From Granulicella mallensis (GTDB taxonomy: Bacteria > Acidobacteriota > Terriglobia > Terriglobales > Acidobacteriaceae): a stretch of DNA of 64,000 nt. Shown piece after piece: positions 43,920 to 53,064 of the stretch. Each line of letters opens with the position of its first letter. Position 1 is the stretch's first letter. The translations under genes and the position numbers were made by a program. Under the pieces are notes generated by a model that was not told the origin of the DNA, ran no database searches, and worked only from the letters and a program-made list of their open reading frames with translations. The stretch lies in NCBI RefSeq assembly GCF_014203225.1, contig NZ_JACHIO010000011.1, forward strand, positions 62,001 to 126,000, written 5' to 3'.

Positions 43920-45386
43920 TCAGGCTCTGGTCGAGGGCAGGCGAACGACGAACTCGGTGTCTCCGGGAGCAGAGGTGAAGCGGAGAGTGCCGCTGCACTG
44001 TTCGACGATGCGGAAGACGATTCCCAGGCCGAGGCCCGTGCCGACGCCTACGGGTTTGGTGGTGTAGAAGGGATCGAAGATACGGGACTGGATCTCGGGA
44101 GGGATGCCGGGTCCGTTGTCGCGGAACAAGACGCAGATGTCGGCGCGCGGCGCGGTTTGCGGTCCAGTACGGACCTGTTCCGTCCAGGTACGGATCGTCA
44201 GCGTGCCTCCCTGTGGAGCGGCGTCGATGGCGTTATCGAGGAGGTTGGTCCAGATCTGGTTGAGACCCTGGCACTCGGTCTGGAGATTGACCAGATCCGG
44301 AGAGAAGCTCTTATCGAGAGTAAGCTGCTTTTCGCGGATCTTGTGGCTGAGGATTACGAGAGTAGCGTGGATGCTGGCGTTCACGTCGATGGTCTGTTTT
44401 TCGCCGCGCCCCTCGTAGGCGTAGCTTTTGACCGCCTGGACCAGATCTGTGACGCGAGTGATGCTCTCTTCCACGATGCCTACGAGTTGCATGGAAGAGA
44501 TTAACGCCACGAGCCAACTGATAGAGTCCGAAAACATGCTCCCGGAAAAAGTAATGCGTGCTCGCTCCAGGTCCTGGGCTTGTATGCCGATGGAGACGAG
44601 TGTGGGGGCCATCTTCCAGGCGTCCTCGATCTCGGAGGCTTCCATCCATGTGGTGAGAGCTTCTTCCGCGTCAGCTTGTTCGATGGAGCTGAGAGGCTGG
44701 GGCAGGGATGCTCCGAGTGCGAACTCCTGGAGGTCGAACATGCATTGCTTCTGCTCGTATGTCATCTCCGTCTTTGAAAACTTGGCGGTGAGAGCATGCA
44801 TGCGGAGCAGGTTCTCGCGCAGCTGAGAGGAGGCCCGGCGCGCGGCGGCACCCGGATTGTTGAGTTCGTGCATCAGTCCAGCAGCAAGGGTGCCGAGGGA
44901 GGCCATCTTCTCCTGGTGAAAGGTCGTTGCCTGGAGCTTGGCCAGGCGCATGGCCATGTTGCCCAGGATCGCCTTGCGGACTTCGGGGCAACTCGTCATG
45001 AGCAGCCAGAACTGCTCTTCATCCAGTTGGAGGAGTTCGCAATCGCTGGCGGCGCGATAAGTCGCGGCAGAGGCGATGTTGGCGAGGAGCTGGACCTCGC
45101 CGAAGGCCACACCCTGGTGCATGGTGTGATGCATGACCTCCTGGCCATCGTTGGAGGTGTTCGATATGGCGATGGCCCCGGAGAGCAGAATCCAGAAAAA
45201 ACGCGAGGTTTCTCCCTGCTGGACGAGAACTTCCTCCGCGGGAAGATGGATTTCGGTCGCGCCATCGAGACAGTGCAAGGTGGTCTCGTTGAGAGAAGCC
45301 AGGATCGAGACGTCGGCGAGACGTGCGATGGTCTCGGGCGAAAGCGTCGAAGTCGCGGGTTGGGTCGAGATGGCTGAGGGGGTCAC
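43920..45386 (-). CDS. Histidine kinase with N-terminal cyclic-nucleotide-binding domain
   Basis: 488 residues, no membrane helix. Residues about 25-150 form a CAP_ED-type domain (DGATEIHLPAEEVLVQQGETSRFFWILLSGAIAI, GVAFGEVQLLAN). The kinase part begins with QEKMASLGTLAAGLMHELNNPGAAARRAS, phospho-acceptor His173. The ATPase domain has N-box NQIWTNLLDNAIDAAPQGG, G1 DNGPGIPPEIQSRIFDPF and G2 GTGLGLGI. The partner gene 12 bp upstream encodes a response regulator fused to a flavoprotein, so signal flow between cNMP, redox state and phosphorylation is plausible (inference). Phosphotransfer to that receiver is likely. Confidence 0.92.
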   Translation of the reverse strand: MTPSAISTQPATSTLSPETIARLADVSILASLNETTLHCLDGATEIHLPAEEVLVQQGETSRFFWILLSGAIAISNTSNDGQEVMHHTMHQGVAFGEVQLLANIASAATYRAASDCELLQLDEEQFWLLMTSCPEVRKAILGNMAMRLAKLQATTFHQEKMASLGTLAAGLMHELNNPGAAARRASSQLRENLLRMHALTAKFSKTEMTYEQKQCMFDLQEFALGASLPQPLSSIEQADAEEALTTWMEASEIEDAWKMAPTLVSIGIQAQDLERARITFSGSMFSDSISWLVALISSMQLVGIVEESITRVTDLVQAVKSYAYEGRGEKQTIDVNASIHATLVILSHKIREKQLTLDKSFSPDLVNLQTECQGLNQIWTNLLDNAIDAAPQGGTLTIRTWTEQVRTGPQTAPRADICVLFRDNGPGIPPEIQSRIFDPFYTTKPVGVGTGLGLGIVFRIVEQCSGTLRFTSAPGDTEFVVRLPSTRA

Positions 45387-45398
45387 GTTGTTGCCTCG

Positions 45399-47045
45399 TT
45401 AGAGTGTTGCAAGATATTGGTGGACGAACTGGATGGCGATGGAACCCTCTCCGACAGAGGAGGCCACACGTTTCACGGAGCCGAAGCGAACGTCTCCAGC
45501 AACGAAGATGCCGGGAACCGTCGTTTCCAGAAGATAGGGATCACGTTCATACTTCCAAAGATTTCCGGCCTTGGTCTTCAGATCCGGACCGGCGAGCACA
45601 AAACCCCTGGGGTCGCGGGCTACACAGTCGGGAAGCCACCCGGTTTTGGGAGCTGCGCCGATGAAAGCGAAGACGGAGGTCGCGGGTCGCGTCTCAAATC
45701 CGTTGGGGGTCTCGATGACGATCTCCGCGAGATGGCCGTTGCCTTTGAGCTCGCGTATCTGCGTGTGATGTTCGACCGAGATGTTGGAGGTGTTCTCAAT
45801 CTGCTCGATCAGGTAGCGGGACATGCTGCGCTCAAGCGAAGGACCACGGACCAGCATGCGGACCTGGGCTGCTGAGCGTGAGAAGTACATTGCGGCTTGC
45901 CCGGCTGAGTTGGCGCCGCCAACGATGTAGATCTCCTGCTGGGCGCAGGATGCAGCTTCGGTAAGTGCGGCACCGTAGAAGAGACCGGCGCCGGAGAATT
46001 CCTTCTCGCCGGGGATGTCGAGCTTGCAGTATTCAACGCCGGTAGCGATGAGGCACACTCGACAGGAGACTTCGCGTCCATCCGCGAGCCTGACGATGTG
46101 ATATCCGTTTTCAGAACGGATGGAGCAGACTCGCTGCGTCATGAACTCTGCGCCAAGGCGGATGGCCTGGATGTAGGCTTCCTTGGCAAGCCGTTCGCCG
46201 CTGATGCCTTGCGAGAAGCCGAGATAGTTTTCGATCTTGGACGAAGAGCCTGCCTGGCCACCAGGGGCGAGGGAGTCGATGATGAGGGTCTTCAGTCCTT
46301 CAGATGCGCCATAGACCGCTGCGGCGAGTCCTGCTGGACCCGCTCCCGCAACGACCACATCATAGTGCTCCTGCCGGGCCTGCGTGCGGAGCCCCACCTT
46401 CGCTGCAAGCTCGGTCATGGAGGGTTGCACGAGCGAAGAGCCATCCGGGAAGAGAACTACGGGCAGCTTGGCGTCATCGAGCTGCTTCTCGCAGAGAAGA
46501 TCCAGGCACTCGGGGTTCTTTTCGGGGTCGAGCCACTTGAAGGGAATCAGGTTGCGTGAGAGGAAGTTGCGGGTTTCATGATCTCCCGCGCCCCAGCGGG
46601 CACTAATGAGCTGCAGGCCGTCATAAGCGGGCTTATGACCGTCGTTCCAGGCGGCGATGAGATCGTCGAGGACCGGGTAGAGCTTGTCCTCTGGCGGATC
46701 CCAGGGTTTGGTCAGGTAGTAGTGGATGCGTGCGGCGTTGATGGCACGGATGGCGGCTTCGGTGTCTGTATACGCGGTGAGGAGTACGCGCTTCGCGTCA
46801 GGGTAGAGCGGGATGGCTTTTTCGAGGAAGTCGACGCCGGTCATGCCGGGCATGCGCTGGTCGGAGAGGAAGAGGGCGATGACATCGCCACGTTCTTTGA
46901 GTTGCTGACAGGTATCGAGTGCGGCCTGTCCGGATGCCGCGCGGAGGATGCGGTAGTCTTTTCCGTATTTTCGGCGCAGGTCCTGGACAACAGTCTCAAG
47001 TACGCTGACGTCGTCATCTACCGCTAGAAGGATCGGTTTCGCCAT
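45399..47045 (-). CDS. Response regulator fused to thioredoxin-reductase-like flavoprotein
   Basis: 548 residues. Receiver domain (about 1-130: PILLAVDDDVSV, phospho-acceptor Asp62 in FLSDQRMPG, Lys in YYLTKPW), then a linker of about 90 residues with a thioredoxin-like look (ISARWGAGDHETRNFLSRN), then an FAD/NAD(P) pyridine-nucleotide-disulfide oxidoreductase (about 225-548: VVVAGAGPAGLAAAVYGASEG, IYIVGGANSAGQAAMYFSR, GIFVAGDVR). The Cys-x-x-Cys redox pair of real thioredoxin reductase is missing; the corresponding stretch reads GAGLFYGAALTEAASC. Thus electron transfer to thioredoxin by the usual route is unlikely. Upstream of the CAP_ED histidine kinase gene in one operon. Confidence 0.9.
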   Translation of the reverse strand: MAKPILLAVDDDVSVLETVVQDLRRKYGKDYRILRAASGQAALDTCQQLKERGDVIALFLSDQRMPGMTGVDFLEKAIPLYPDAKRVLLTAYTDTEAAIRAINAARIHYYLTKPWDPPEDKLYPVLDDLIAAWNDGHKPAYDGLQLISARWGAGDHETRNFLSRNLIPFKWLDPEKNPECLDLLCEKQLDDAKLPVVLFPDGSSLVQPSMTELAAKVGLRTQARQEHYDVVVAGAGPAGLAAAVYGASEGLKTLIIDSLAPGGQAGSSSKIENYLGFSQGISGERLAKEAYIQAIRLGAEFMTQRVCSIRSENGYHIVRLADGREVSCRVCLIATGVEYCKLDIPGEKEFSGAGLFYGAALTEAASCAQQEIYIVGGANSAGQAAMYFSRSAAQVRMLVRGPSLERSMSRYLIEQIENTSNISVEHHTQIRELKGNGHLAEIVIETPNGFETRPATSVFAFIGAAPKTGWLPDCVARDPRGFVLAGPDLKTKAGNLWKYERDPYLLETTVPGIFVAGDVRFGSVKRVASSVGEGSIAIQFVHQYLATL

Positions 47046-47265
47046 ATCGTTATGATCTTGCGCTTTTTATAGGATATTGCACATCTGTTTGATGAGTTAT
47101 AGACGTGTAGAGGTTCAGAAACGATTATTCATGGGATCCATGCCCATTTCGAGATAGTTTCCGGCAAATCGGGCATCTGCCGGTTCTCAACACTGAGTCG
47201 TATATGGTAGCCTTCTCTGGTCGGTACCTATAAGGGACCGAGGGCCGCATCCATGGAGTACAGCA

Positions 47266-47634
47266 ATGCTTTCGAACGTGAGATCGGCCGTTTCTCTCCT
47301 TCGCAGTTGCGCTCTTTTGTTGCTCGCGTTCTCCGTGTTTGGTTTCGGTCTTCAGGCCCGGCTGGCGCAATACCAGCCCTATCCTCCGAATCCTACGGCT
47401 GCCAAGATTGCCACTGAAAAGCAGTCTGAAAAAGTGTTAAAGGTGCTCGCCGAGCGCGATGAGGCTCCACAACCCATCGAATGGCTAGCGCATGCTTTTT
47501 CCCTTAGTGGCGTGCTCCTTCAACCGATTTCCCCGTCAGTAATTGCGCAAGCTGAGATTCGTCTTTCCAATCCGACGAGATTTGATCTGAACGGTATTTA
47601 TTCTTTGCACCGCCCCCCTCCAACTCTTCTGTAA
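47266..47634 (+). CDS. Small membrane-anchored protein, paralogue A
   Basis: 122 residues, one N-terminal hydrophobic helix (LLRSCALLLLAFSVFGFGL) and an extracytoplasmic remainder ending LHRPPPTLL. I do not know the family. It shares two features with the protein at 48022-48522: the helix pattern LAFSVFxxG followed by a short basic/Tyr-rich stretch (LQARLAQYQ against YKLSLYKAD), and the C-terminal (H/L)RPPP motif. Both lie upstream of an RND efflux operon on the same strand, hence probably paralogues linked to it (inference). Confidence 0.6.
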   Translation: MLSNVRSAVSLLRSCALLLLAFSVFGFGLQARLAQYQPYPPNPTAAKIATEKQSEKVLKVLAERDEAPQPIEWLAHAFSLSGVLLQPISPSVIAQAEIRLSNPTRFDLNGIYSLHRPPPTLL

Positions 47635-47787
47635 ACCGCTCTCCGTCGGCCAGATTGTGGCCTTAGCGTAGATCAACGATCAACGTCACTCAGCCAGGAG
47701 TGGCGAACGAGGGTAGCGGGGTGTTTTCGCCAGCCTTTGGCGGTCCATGGGTAGATCATCAAGCGATATCAGAAAGGATCTATTTCT

Positions 47788-47961
47788 ATGACGGAAAAAT
47801 GGAATTCTGAGTCTTCCAGAGGCTCACGGTCACCTTGGATTGGTTTTGTTAAATTCCTCTTTATCGTGCTGCTGATCACCCTGTTCTTTTTCCTTGCCCA
47901 AAGCATGGTGCACCACCATTTTGGGGGTGGAGGTCAGGATAACCGTCGGAGCGAGCATTAG
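47788..47961 (+). CDS. 57-residue His-rich single-span membrane protein
   Basis: Too short for routine gene calling, but well supported: ATG 47788 with GAAAGGATC 9 nt upstream, then MTEKWNSESSRGSRSPWIGF, a membrane helix (VKFLFIVLLITLFFFLA) and a C-terminal tail with MVHHHFGGGGQ and DNRRSEH. Three adjacent histidines just after the helix suggest metal contact at the membrane face. It lies between the two paralogous small proteins and upstream of an RND pump that also has a His-rich loop. Confidence 0.65.
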   Translation: MTEKWNSESSRGSRSPWIGFVKFLFIVLLITLFFFLAQSMVHHHFGGGGQDNRRSEH

Positions 47962-48021
47962 ATTGTACGTCTGCGAATGTCCTGCGGGTTCAGATGTTAA
48001 AAGGTGCGCTAGACGATCACG

Positions 48022-48522
48022 GTGAGCCTGAAGCTTAGCGGTCCGAATTTGTTGGCCATGACTAAAAGCACAATCTCGATCAAAATTTCAGAGATTGTTG
48101 GCAATGATGATTTGAGTGTGAGAGCGATTCGTTTGTATCTTATCGATCAAACTCGGCTGTCTCCCCAAAGGGTGCGATCTCCCCTGGGAATTTTGCTGTG
48201 CGTGTTCCTTGCCTTCTCGGTCTTTGCCTGGGGCACGGGATACAAGCTGTCGCTCTATAAAGCCGATCAGCATCGAGAGCCGGCGAAGGTTTGTACTCGT
48301 GGCAGCGATGCTGCAAGAAGTAGCGTCGATCACGCTGCGACCGGCTGCAAGGTTTGGCCTTCGAGCGTGCTTCTGTCTCTGATTTTTGTTCCCAGTAGAA
48401 CAGAGACTTATTCCTTCATCGATAGCGGTTTTTTTGAGACCGCGGAGGATCTGTCGCCACATCGTTCGCGACCCGTTCTCCATCTTCGGCCTCCCCCGGT
48501 AGAAGTGCGCTCACTCGATTAG
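48022..48522 (+). CDS. Small membrane-anchored protein, paralogue B
   Basis: 166 residues from GTG 48022; ATG 48058 (MTKSTISIKISEIVG) is an alternative start. One membrane helix (LGILLCVFLAFSVFAWGTG, about 55-73) follows a basic cytoplasmic segment, and the extracytoplasmic tail ends in SRPVLHLRPPPVEV. The helix and RPPP ending resemble the protein at 47266-47634. Two Cys (VCTRGS, TGCKVW) occur in the tail. It directly precedes the RND adaptor gene by 61 bp and may share its transcript. Function unknown. Confidence 0.55.
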   Translation: MSLKLSGPNLLAMTKSTISIKISEIVGNDDLSVRAIRLYLIDQTRLSPQRVRSPLGILLCVFLAFSVFAWGTGYKLSLYKADQHREPAKVCTRGSDAARSSVDHAATGCKVWPSSVLLSLIFVPSRTETYSFIDSGFFETAEDLSPHRSRPVLHLRPPPVEVRSLD

Positions 48523-48583
48523 CCGCTGGGGACAGACTTCCAGCGGACCATTAAAAATCATCCGTTTTGAAGGAAGGTCTCTC

Positions 48584-49834
48584 ATGCGCTCCAGGCGCCT
48601 GCTCGTGACTGTTGGCTGTTGTCTCGCCGTGGTCTTGCTATTGCTCTATCTGCTCCATGCTCATCATCCGTCCGATGCGACCGGCGATGCGCCTGCTTCT
48701 CCCCCAACCGTGTCTGTCGCGACTGCTCACGCTGGTTTTATTGCTAATCAACTTACGGTTGCCGGAGTGTTCCAGCCCTTTCAAGAGATCGACGTTCATG
48801 GAAAAGTCTCGGGATATATCCGGCACATTTACGTAGATATCGGTGATCGGGTGCGTCAGGGCCAGACGCTTGCCGTACTGGAAGTTCCAGAGCTTCAAGC
48901 CGAAGTAGCCGGCGCGCAGGCCGGCATCACGCAGACGCAGCAGAACATCCTGCGCTTGCAGAACGAAGTTGCCCGCGAAGAGGCCGGCTATGCAGCCGTG
49001 CATGCCAACTATGTTCGATTGAAGCAGGCATCCGATCAGCAGCCGGGATTAGTTGCCGCACAGGAGCTTGATGATGCGATGGCGAAGGACCGATCCGCAG
49101 CTTCGGAGGTAGATGCGGCGAAGTCTGCCGTTGCAGCGGCGCAGGGGCAGCTCGGAGTCTCGCGAGCTGAGAACCTGCGTGTCAGCAGCCTCGAGCAATA
49201 CGCTACGATCACCGCTCCCTATAGCGGCGTTATCACGATGCGTTATGCGGATACAGGCGCATTGATTCCAGCAGGGACTGCCGAAGGACTCAACCAGGCG
49301 GTGGTTCGATTGGCGCAAAGCGACGTGCTGCGCCTCCGTATGCCGGTTCCTGAACGGGACGTTCCTTTTGTTCACGTGGGATCTGTCGTCGCAGTTCATG
49401 TGCAGGCGACTGGGCAGCAATTTCCCGGAACCGTCGTTCGCTTTACGCGGGATGTTTCCAATGCGACAAGGACGATGATGACCGAAGTTGACGTGAATAA
49501 TCCAACTCTCACGCTTACGCCAGGCATGTATGCCGATGTCACTTTCAACCTGGAGCAGAAAGACAATGCACTCCTTATTCCGGCGAGCGCCCTTGTTCAA
49601 GGGGATCAGCCGTCGGTGATGCTGATTGACAGCAGCAACCACGTAGAAAAGAGGGCTGTTGTTCTGGGCATTGCAGGATCAAATTCGCAGGAGGTAACCT
49701 CGGGTTTGCAGCCGGGTGATCGTATTGTTATCGGTGGTTTGTCCGCTTTGCAACCAGGACAGCAAGTTACTCCCCAGGCGGCTAAGAACGATCTTGCGAA
49801 TTATCAAAAAGAGAATCAGAAGGGGGACCGCTAA
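48584..49834 (+). CDS. RND efflux periplasmic adaptor (MFP)
   Basis: 416 residues with an N-terminal signal-anchor (LLVTVGCCLAVVLLLLYLLHA). Lipoyl half DVHGKVSGYIRHIYVDIGDRVRQGQTLAVLEVPEL, coiled-coil hairpin (about 95-190), second lipoyl half ATITAPYSGVITMRYADTGALIPAG, beta-barrel ERDVPFVHVGSVVAVHVQATGQQFPG and membrane-proximal domain with NPTLTLTPGMYADVTFNL. It joins the RND pump to the TolC-like channel, both encoded directly downstream (2-bp gap, then GTGA overlap). No CusB-type Met triads, so a multidrug or unknown substrate is more likely than copper/silver. Confidence 0.93.
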   Translation: MRSRRLLVTVGCCLAVVLLLLYLLHAHHPSDATGDAPASPPTVSVATAHAGFIANQLTVAGVFQPFQEIDVHGKVSGYIRHIYVDIGDRVRQGQTLAVLEVPELQAEVAGAQAGITQTQQNILRLQNEVAREEAGYAAVHANYVRLKQASDQQPGLVAAQELDDAMAKDRSAASEVDAAKSAVAAAQGQLGVSRAENLRVSSLEQYATITAPYSGVITMRYADTGALIPAGTAEGLNQAVVRLAQSDVLRLRMPVPERDVPFVHVGSVVAVHVQATGQQFPGTVVRFTRDVSNATRTMMTEVDVNNPTLTLTPGMYADVTFNLEQKDNALLIPASALVQGDQPSVMLIDSSNHVEKRAVVLGIAGSNSQEVTSGLQPGDRIVIGGLSALQPGQQVTPQAAKNDLANYQKENQKGDR

Positions 49835-49836
49835 CC

Positions 49837-52800
49837 ATGTCCTTCTTTGCTATTCGTTATCCCTTCTTCATCCTTATGTCCTGCATGATCGTGATTGTTG
49901 TCGGCATTGCCGCTATCACGGGCATGCCTGTCGACTTATTTCCTCCAGTCAAAATTCCAGTGGTTGTAGTCGCTACCTTCTACGCTGGAATGCCCCCTCA
50001 ACAGATTGAATCCGATATTACGGATAGCGACGAACGATTCTTCACGCTGGGAAGCAATATCGATCACATCGAGTCGCGCTCGATGAGCGGCGTCAGCCTG
50101 ATCAAGATTTATTTTCAGCCCGGTACCGATCCAACCGCCGCGGTCAGTGGGATATCGAACCTGGCGATGGCTAACCTGCGCCGCTTGCCTCCGGGGACGT
50201 TGCCGCCGGTAGTGCTTAGTTTTGACGCAGCCAATCTTCCGGTTTGTTTGATCACGCTGAAGGGCGCCGGGATGAACGAAACGCAACTGAAAGATGTTGC
50301 ACAATTCAGCGTTCGCAACCAGGTTGCCAATGTGCCGGGTGCTTCTGTCCCCCAGCCTTACGGAGGAACTTACCGGCAGATCATGGTTTATGTCGACCCA
50401 CTGAAGCTCCAGGCTTCGCAGCTCGGCATTATGGATGTGGTTCATGCGGTCAACGACTCAAACCTCATCCTGCCGGCAGGTGACGTTCGCATTGGACCTA
50501 GGGATTACAACATCTATGCCAATAGCCAGGTGCCAACTCCGAATGATGTAAACAGTATTCCGCTCAAGACGGTGGGGAACGCCTCCATCCTGGTGGGAGA
50601 TGTGGGACATGCGGTCGATGGCGGACAGCTACAGACGAATATTGTGCGTGTCGACGGACAGCGCTCCGTTTATATTCCTGTGCTCAAGCAGGGAGGCAAT
50701 TCCAATACGATCACTATCGTCGATGGAATTCGAAAAGCGACTGCGCATCTGCTCGACATTCCCCAACAACTGAAGACCAGCGTGGTGTTCGATCAATCGG
50801 TCTTCGTAAAGACAGCGATCAAGAATGTAATCAGCGAAGGTGCTATCGGACTTTGTCTGACCGGCATTATGATTCTGCTTTTTCTTGGAAATGTTCGTGC
50901 AACGATTGCGGTTCTCTTATCCATTCCAATTTCGTGTATCGCCACGTTCCTTGTGTTGAATGCTTTTGGGAACTCGATCAACACGATGGTATTAGGCGGC
51001 ATGGCCCTGGTGCTTTCCCGTCTTATCGATAACTCGGTAGTTGTGCTCGAGAACATCTTTCGGCATTTTGAGATGGGCTCAGATCCTGTGAAGGCATCGC
51101 AGGAGGGCGGCAGGGAAGTTCAGCTTGCGGTTCTGGCGGCGACCGTCAGTACTGCCATTGTGTTCTTCCCGGTTGTTCTGCTTACGGGTGTTAGTAAATA
51201 TCTCTTCACGGCACTTGCGCTCGCTGTGGTCATCGCGCTCTTTTGTTCTTATGTTGTGGCTATGACGGTCGTGCCGCTCTTTTGTTCGAAGTTCATTAAG
51301 CACACGGGGCACAGCAACGAACATGAATCGGCACAAAAGGATGATCCTGTGCCGCAACATATGCATGGCGGCCACGGACAGAAAAACATCTTTGCGAAGA
51401 TCGTCTATCAGTTCAATCGAGGGTTTGGCTGGTTGCAGGCCCGCTACGATGGAGCGATTCAATACTGCCTGGGTAGGCCCGTACTGGTTATCACGGTATT
51501 TGCTGCGTTCGTTGTACTTAGCTTTGCCCTGGCTCCGTTTCTAGGGCGCGCTTACTTTCCACGCACAGACCCCGGGCAATTTGTTATCAGCGTCAAGGCT
51601 CCAACAGGTACTCGTATCGAACTTACGGACCAGTATATCGCTCGTGTAGAAGAGGACGTTCGTTCAGTGATTGCACCGAAAGACCTGAATATGATCGTCT
51701 CAAATATCGGAGTTACTCCCGATCTTTCAGCGATCTATACGCCGAACTCGGGGATGCATACTGCGTTTGTCCAGGTCAGCCTCAAAGAGGATCACAGTCT
51801 TAGCAGCTTTGCTTATATGCAGCGTGTAAGAACGAAACTTGCTGCCGATCTTCCCTCTGTGCAGACCTACTTCCAATCTGGAGGGCTTGTCGATTCCATC
51901 GTCAACCAGGGACTGCCGGCTCCCTTCGATATCCAGGTCAGCAGTAACGACATGGAAGGTGGGTACGCGATAGCCCAGCAACTCGCGCAGAAGATGCGCG
52001 CGTTGCATGGAGTCAGTGATGTGCTGATTCCTCAGGATGTCGACTATCCCGGTCTTGCGCTTAATATCGACCGTCAACAGGCAAGTCTTGAAGGCCTGAC
52101 GCCGAAGACGATCGTCGATAGTGTCATTACAGCTATGACATCGAACGGCGTGGTGGCTCCCAGTTACTGGATCGATCCAAAGACAGGGAACAACTACATG
52201 CTGACTGTCCAGTACCCAGAGACGCAGGTCCAGACACTGAATGATTTTAAACAGATTCCATTGCGTTCAGCAGACGGTAAAAGCACGACTCCTCTAGAGA
52301 CGGTAGCGTCGATCAAATCGATCAATACTCCGACTGAAGTCGATCACTATCAACTTCGTCGCGTCTTCGACATTTACGTTATGCCGAAGGCGGAGAACCT
52401 TTCTATTGTGAGCAAGGATGTCGACAAGATCGTTGCCGGCATGCATCCTCCGCACGGAACGGTGCTGACAGTAAGGGGTTCAGTCAATAATATGAACGAC
52501 TCTTTCAAGTCGTTTGCTATAGGGCTGATCCTTTCGATTATTCTCGTCTTCCTGATTCTCATGGCGCAGTTTGCCTCTTTTGTCGATCCCTTCATTATTC
52601 TTCTGGCAATCCCACCGGGTATTTCGGGTGTGATTCTCTTTCTCCTGGTTACGGGAACTTCTATCAACATCATGAGTTTGATGGGAGTGCTGATGATGAC
52701 CGGCATTGTTGTATCGGATAGCATTTTGATCGTCGAGTTTACGGGCCAGCTTCGCGAACAAGGGCTGAAGTTGGAAGAGGCCATCATCACAGCCTGTAAG

Positions 52801-53064
52801 GTGCGATTGAGGCCGATTCTGATGACTACCTTGGCGACGATCCTTGGGCTTATTCCCATGGCTCTCGCGCTTGAAGCGGGGAGTGAACAATACGCTCCGC
52901 TCGCCCGCGCGATTCTCGGGGGACTTACCGTCTCGGGCATCGTTACAGTGTTTCTTGTGCCGAGTGCTTATCTGCTGATTCATCGGCGTATTGAAGCTCG
53001 CAAGGCGAATGCAGGAAAGACGGAGCCTGGAAATCTGCAGCAGGGAATGGAGGCCACAGCGTGA
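49837..53064 (+). CDS. RND-family efflux transporter permease
   Basis: 1075 residues, 12 membrane helices and two large periplasmic loops, the inner-membrane pump of a tripartite system. N-terminal RYPFFILMSCMIVIVVGIAAI and PVDLFPPVKIPVVVVATFYAGMPPQQIE are typical. The proton-relay segment in TM4 reads LSRLIDNSVVVLENI: Asp398 matches AcrB Asp407, but the second acidic position (AcrB Asp408) is Asn399. A His-rich loop after TM6 (about residues 486-515, KHTGHSNEHESAQKDDP and QHMHGGHGQK) is unusual and may sense or bind metal. It starts 2 bp after the adaptor gene and overlaps the TolC-like gene by 4 bp. Confidence 0.93.
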   Translation: MSFFAIRYPFFILMSCMIVIVVGIAAITGMPVDLFPPVKIPVVVVATFYAGMPPQQIESDITDSDERFFTLGSNIDHIESRSMSGVSLIKIYFQPGTDPTAAVSGISNLAMANLRRLPPGTLPPVVLSFDAANLPVCLITLKGAGMNETQLKDVAQFSVRNQVANVPGASVPQPYGGTYRQIMVYVDPLKLQASQLGIMDVVHAVNDSNLILPAGDVRIGPRDYNIYANSQVPTPNDVNSIPLKTVGNASILVGDVGHAVDGGQLQTNIVRVDGQRSVYIPVLKQGGNSNTITIVDGIRKATAHLLDIPQQLKTSVVFDQSVFVKTAIKNVISEGAIGLCLTGIMILLFLGNVRATIAVLLSIPISCIATFLVLNAFGNSINTMVLGGMALVLSRLIDNSVVVLENIFRHFEMGSDPVKASQEGGREVQLAVLAATVSTAIVFFPVVLLTGVSKYLFTALALAVVIALFCSYVVAMTVVPLFCSKFIKHTGHSNEHESAQKDDPVPQHMHGGHGQKNIFAKIVYQFNRGFGWLQARYDGAIQYCLGRPVLVITVFAAFVVLSFALAPFLGRAYFPRTDPGQFVISVKAPTGTRIELTDQYIARVEEDVRSVIAPKDLNMIVSNIGVTPDLSAIYTPNSGMHTAFVQVSLKEDHSLSSFAYMQRVRTKLAADLPSVQTYFQSGGLVDSIVNQGLPAPFDIQVSSNDMEGGYAIAQQLAQKMRALHGVSDVLIPQDVDYPGLALNIDRQQASLEGLTPKTIVDSVITAMTSNGVVAPSYWIDPKTGNNYMLTVQYPETQVQTLNDFKQIPLRSADGKSTTPLETVASIKSINTPTEVDHYQLRRVFDIYVMPKAENLSIVSKDVDKIVAGMHPPHGTVLTVRGSVNNMNDSFKSFAIGLILSIILVFLILMAQFASFVDPFIILLAIPPGISGVILFLLVTGTSINIMSLMGVLMMTGIVVSDSILIVEFTGQLREQGLKLEEAIITACKVRLRPILMTTLATILGLIPMALALEAGSEQYAPLARAILGGLTVSGIVTVFLVPSAYLLIHRRIEARKANAGKTEPGNLQQGMEATA

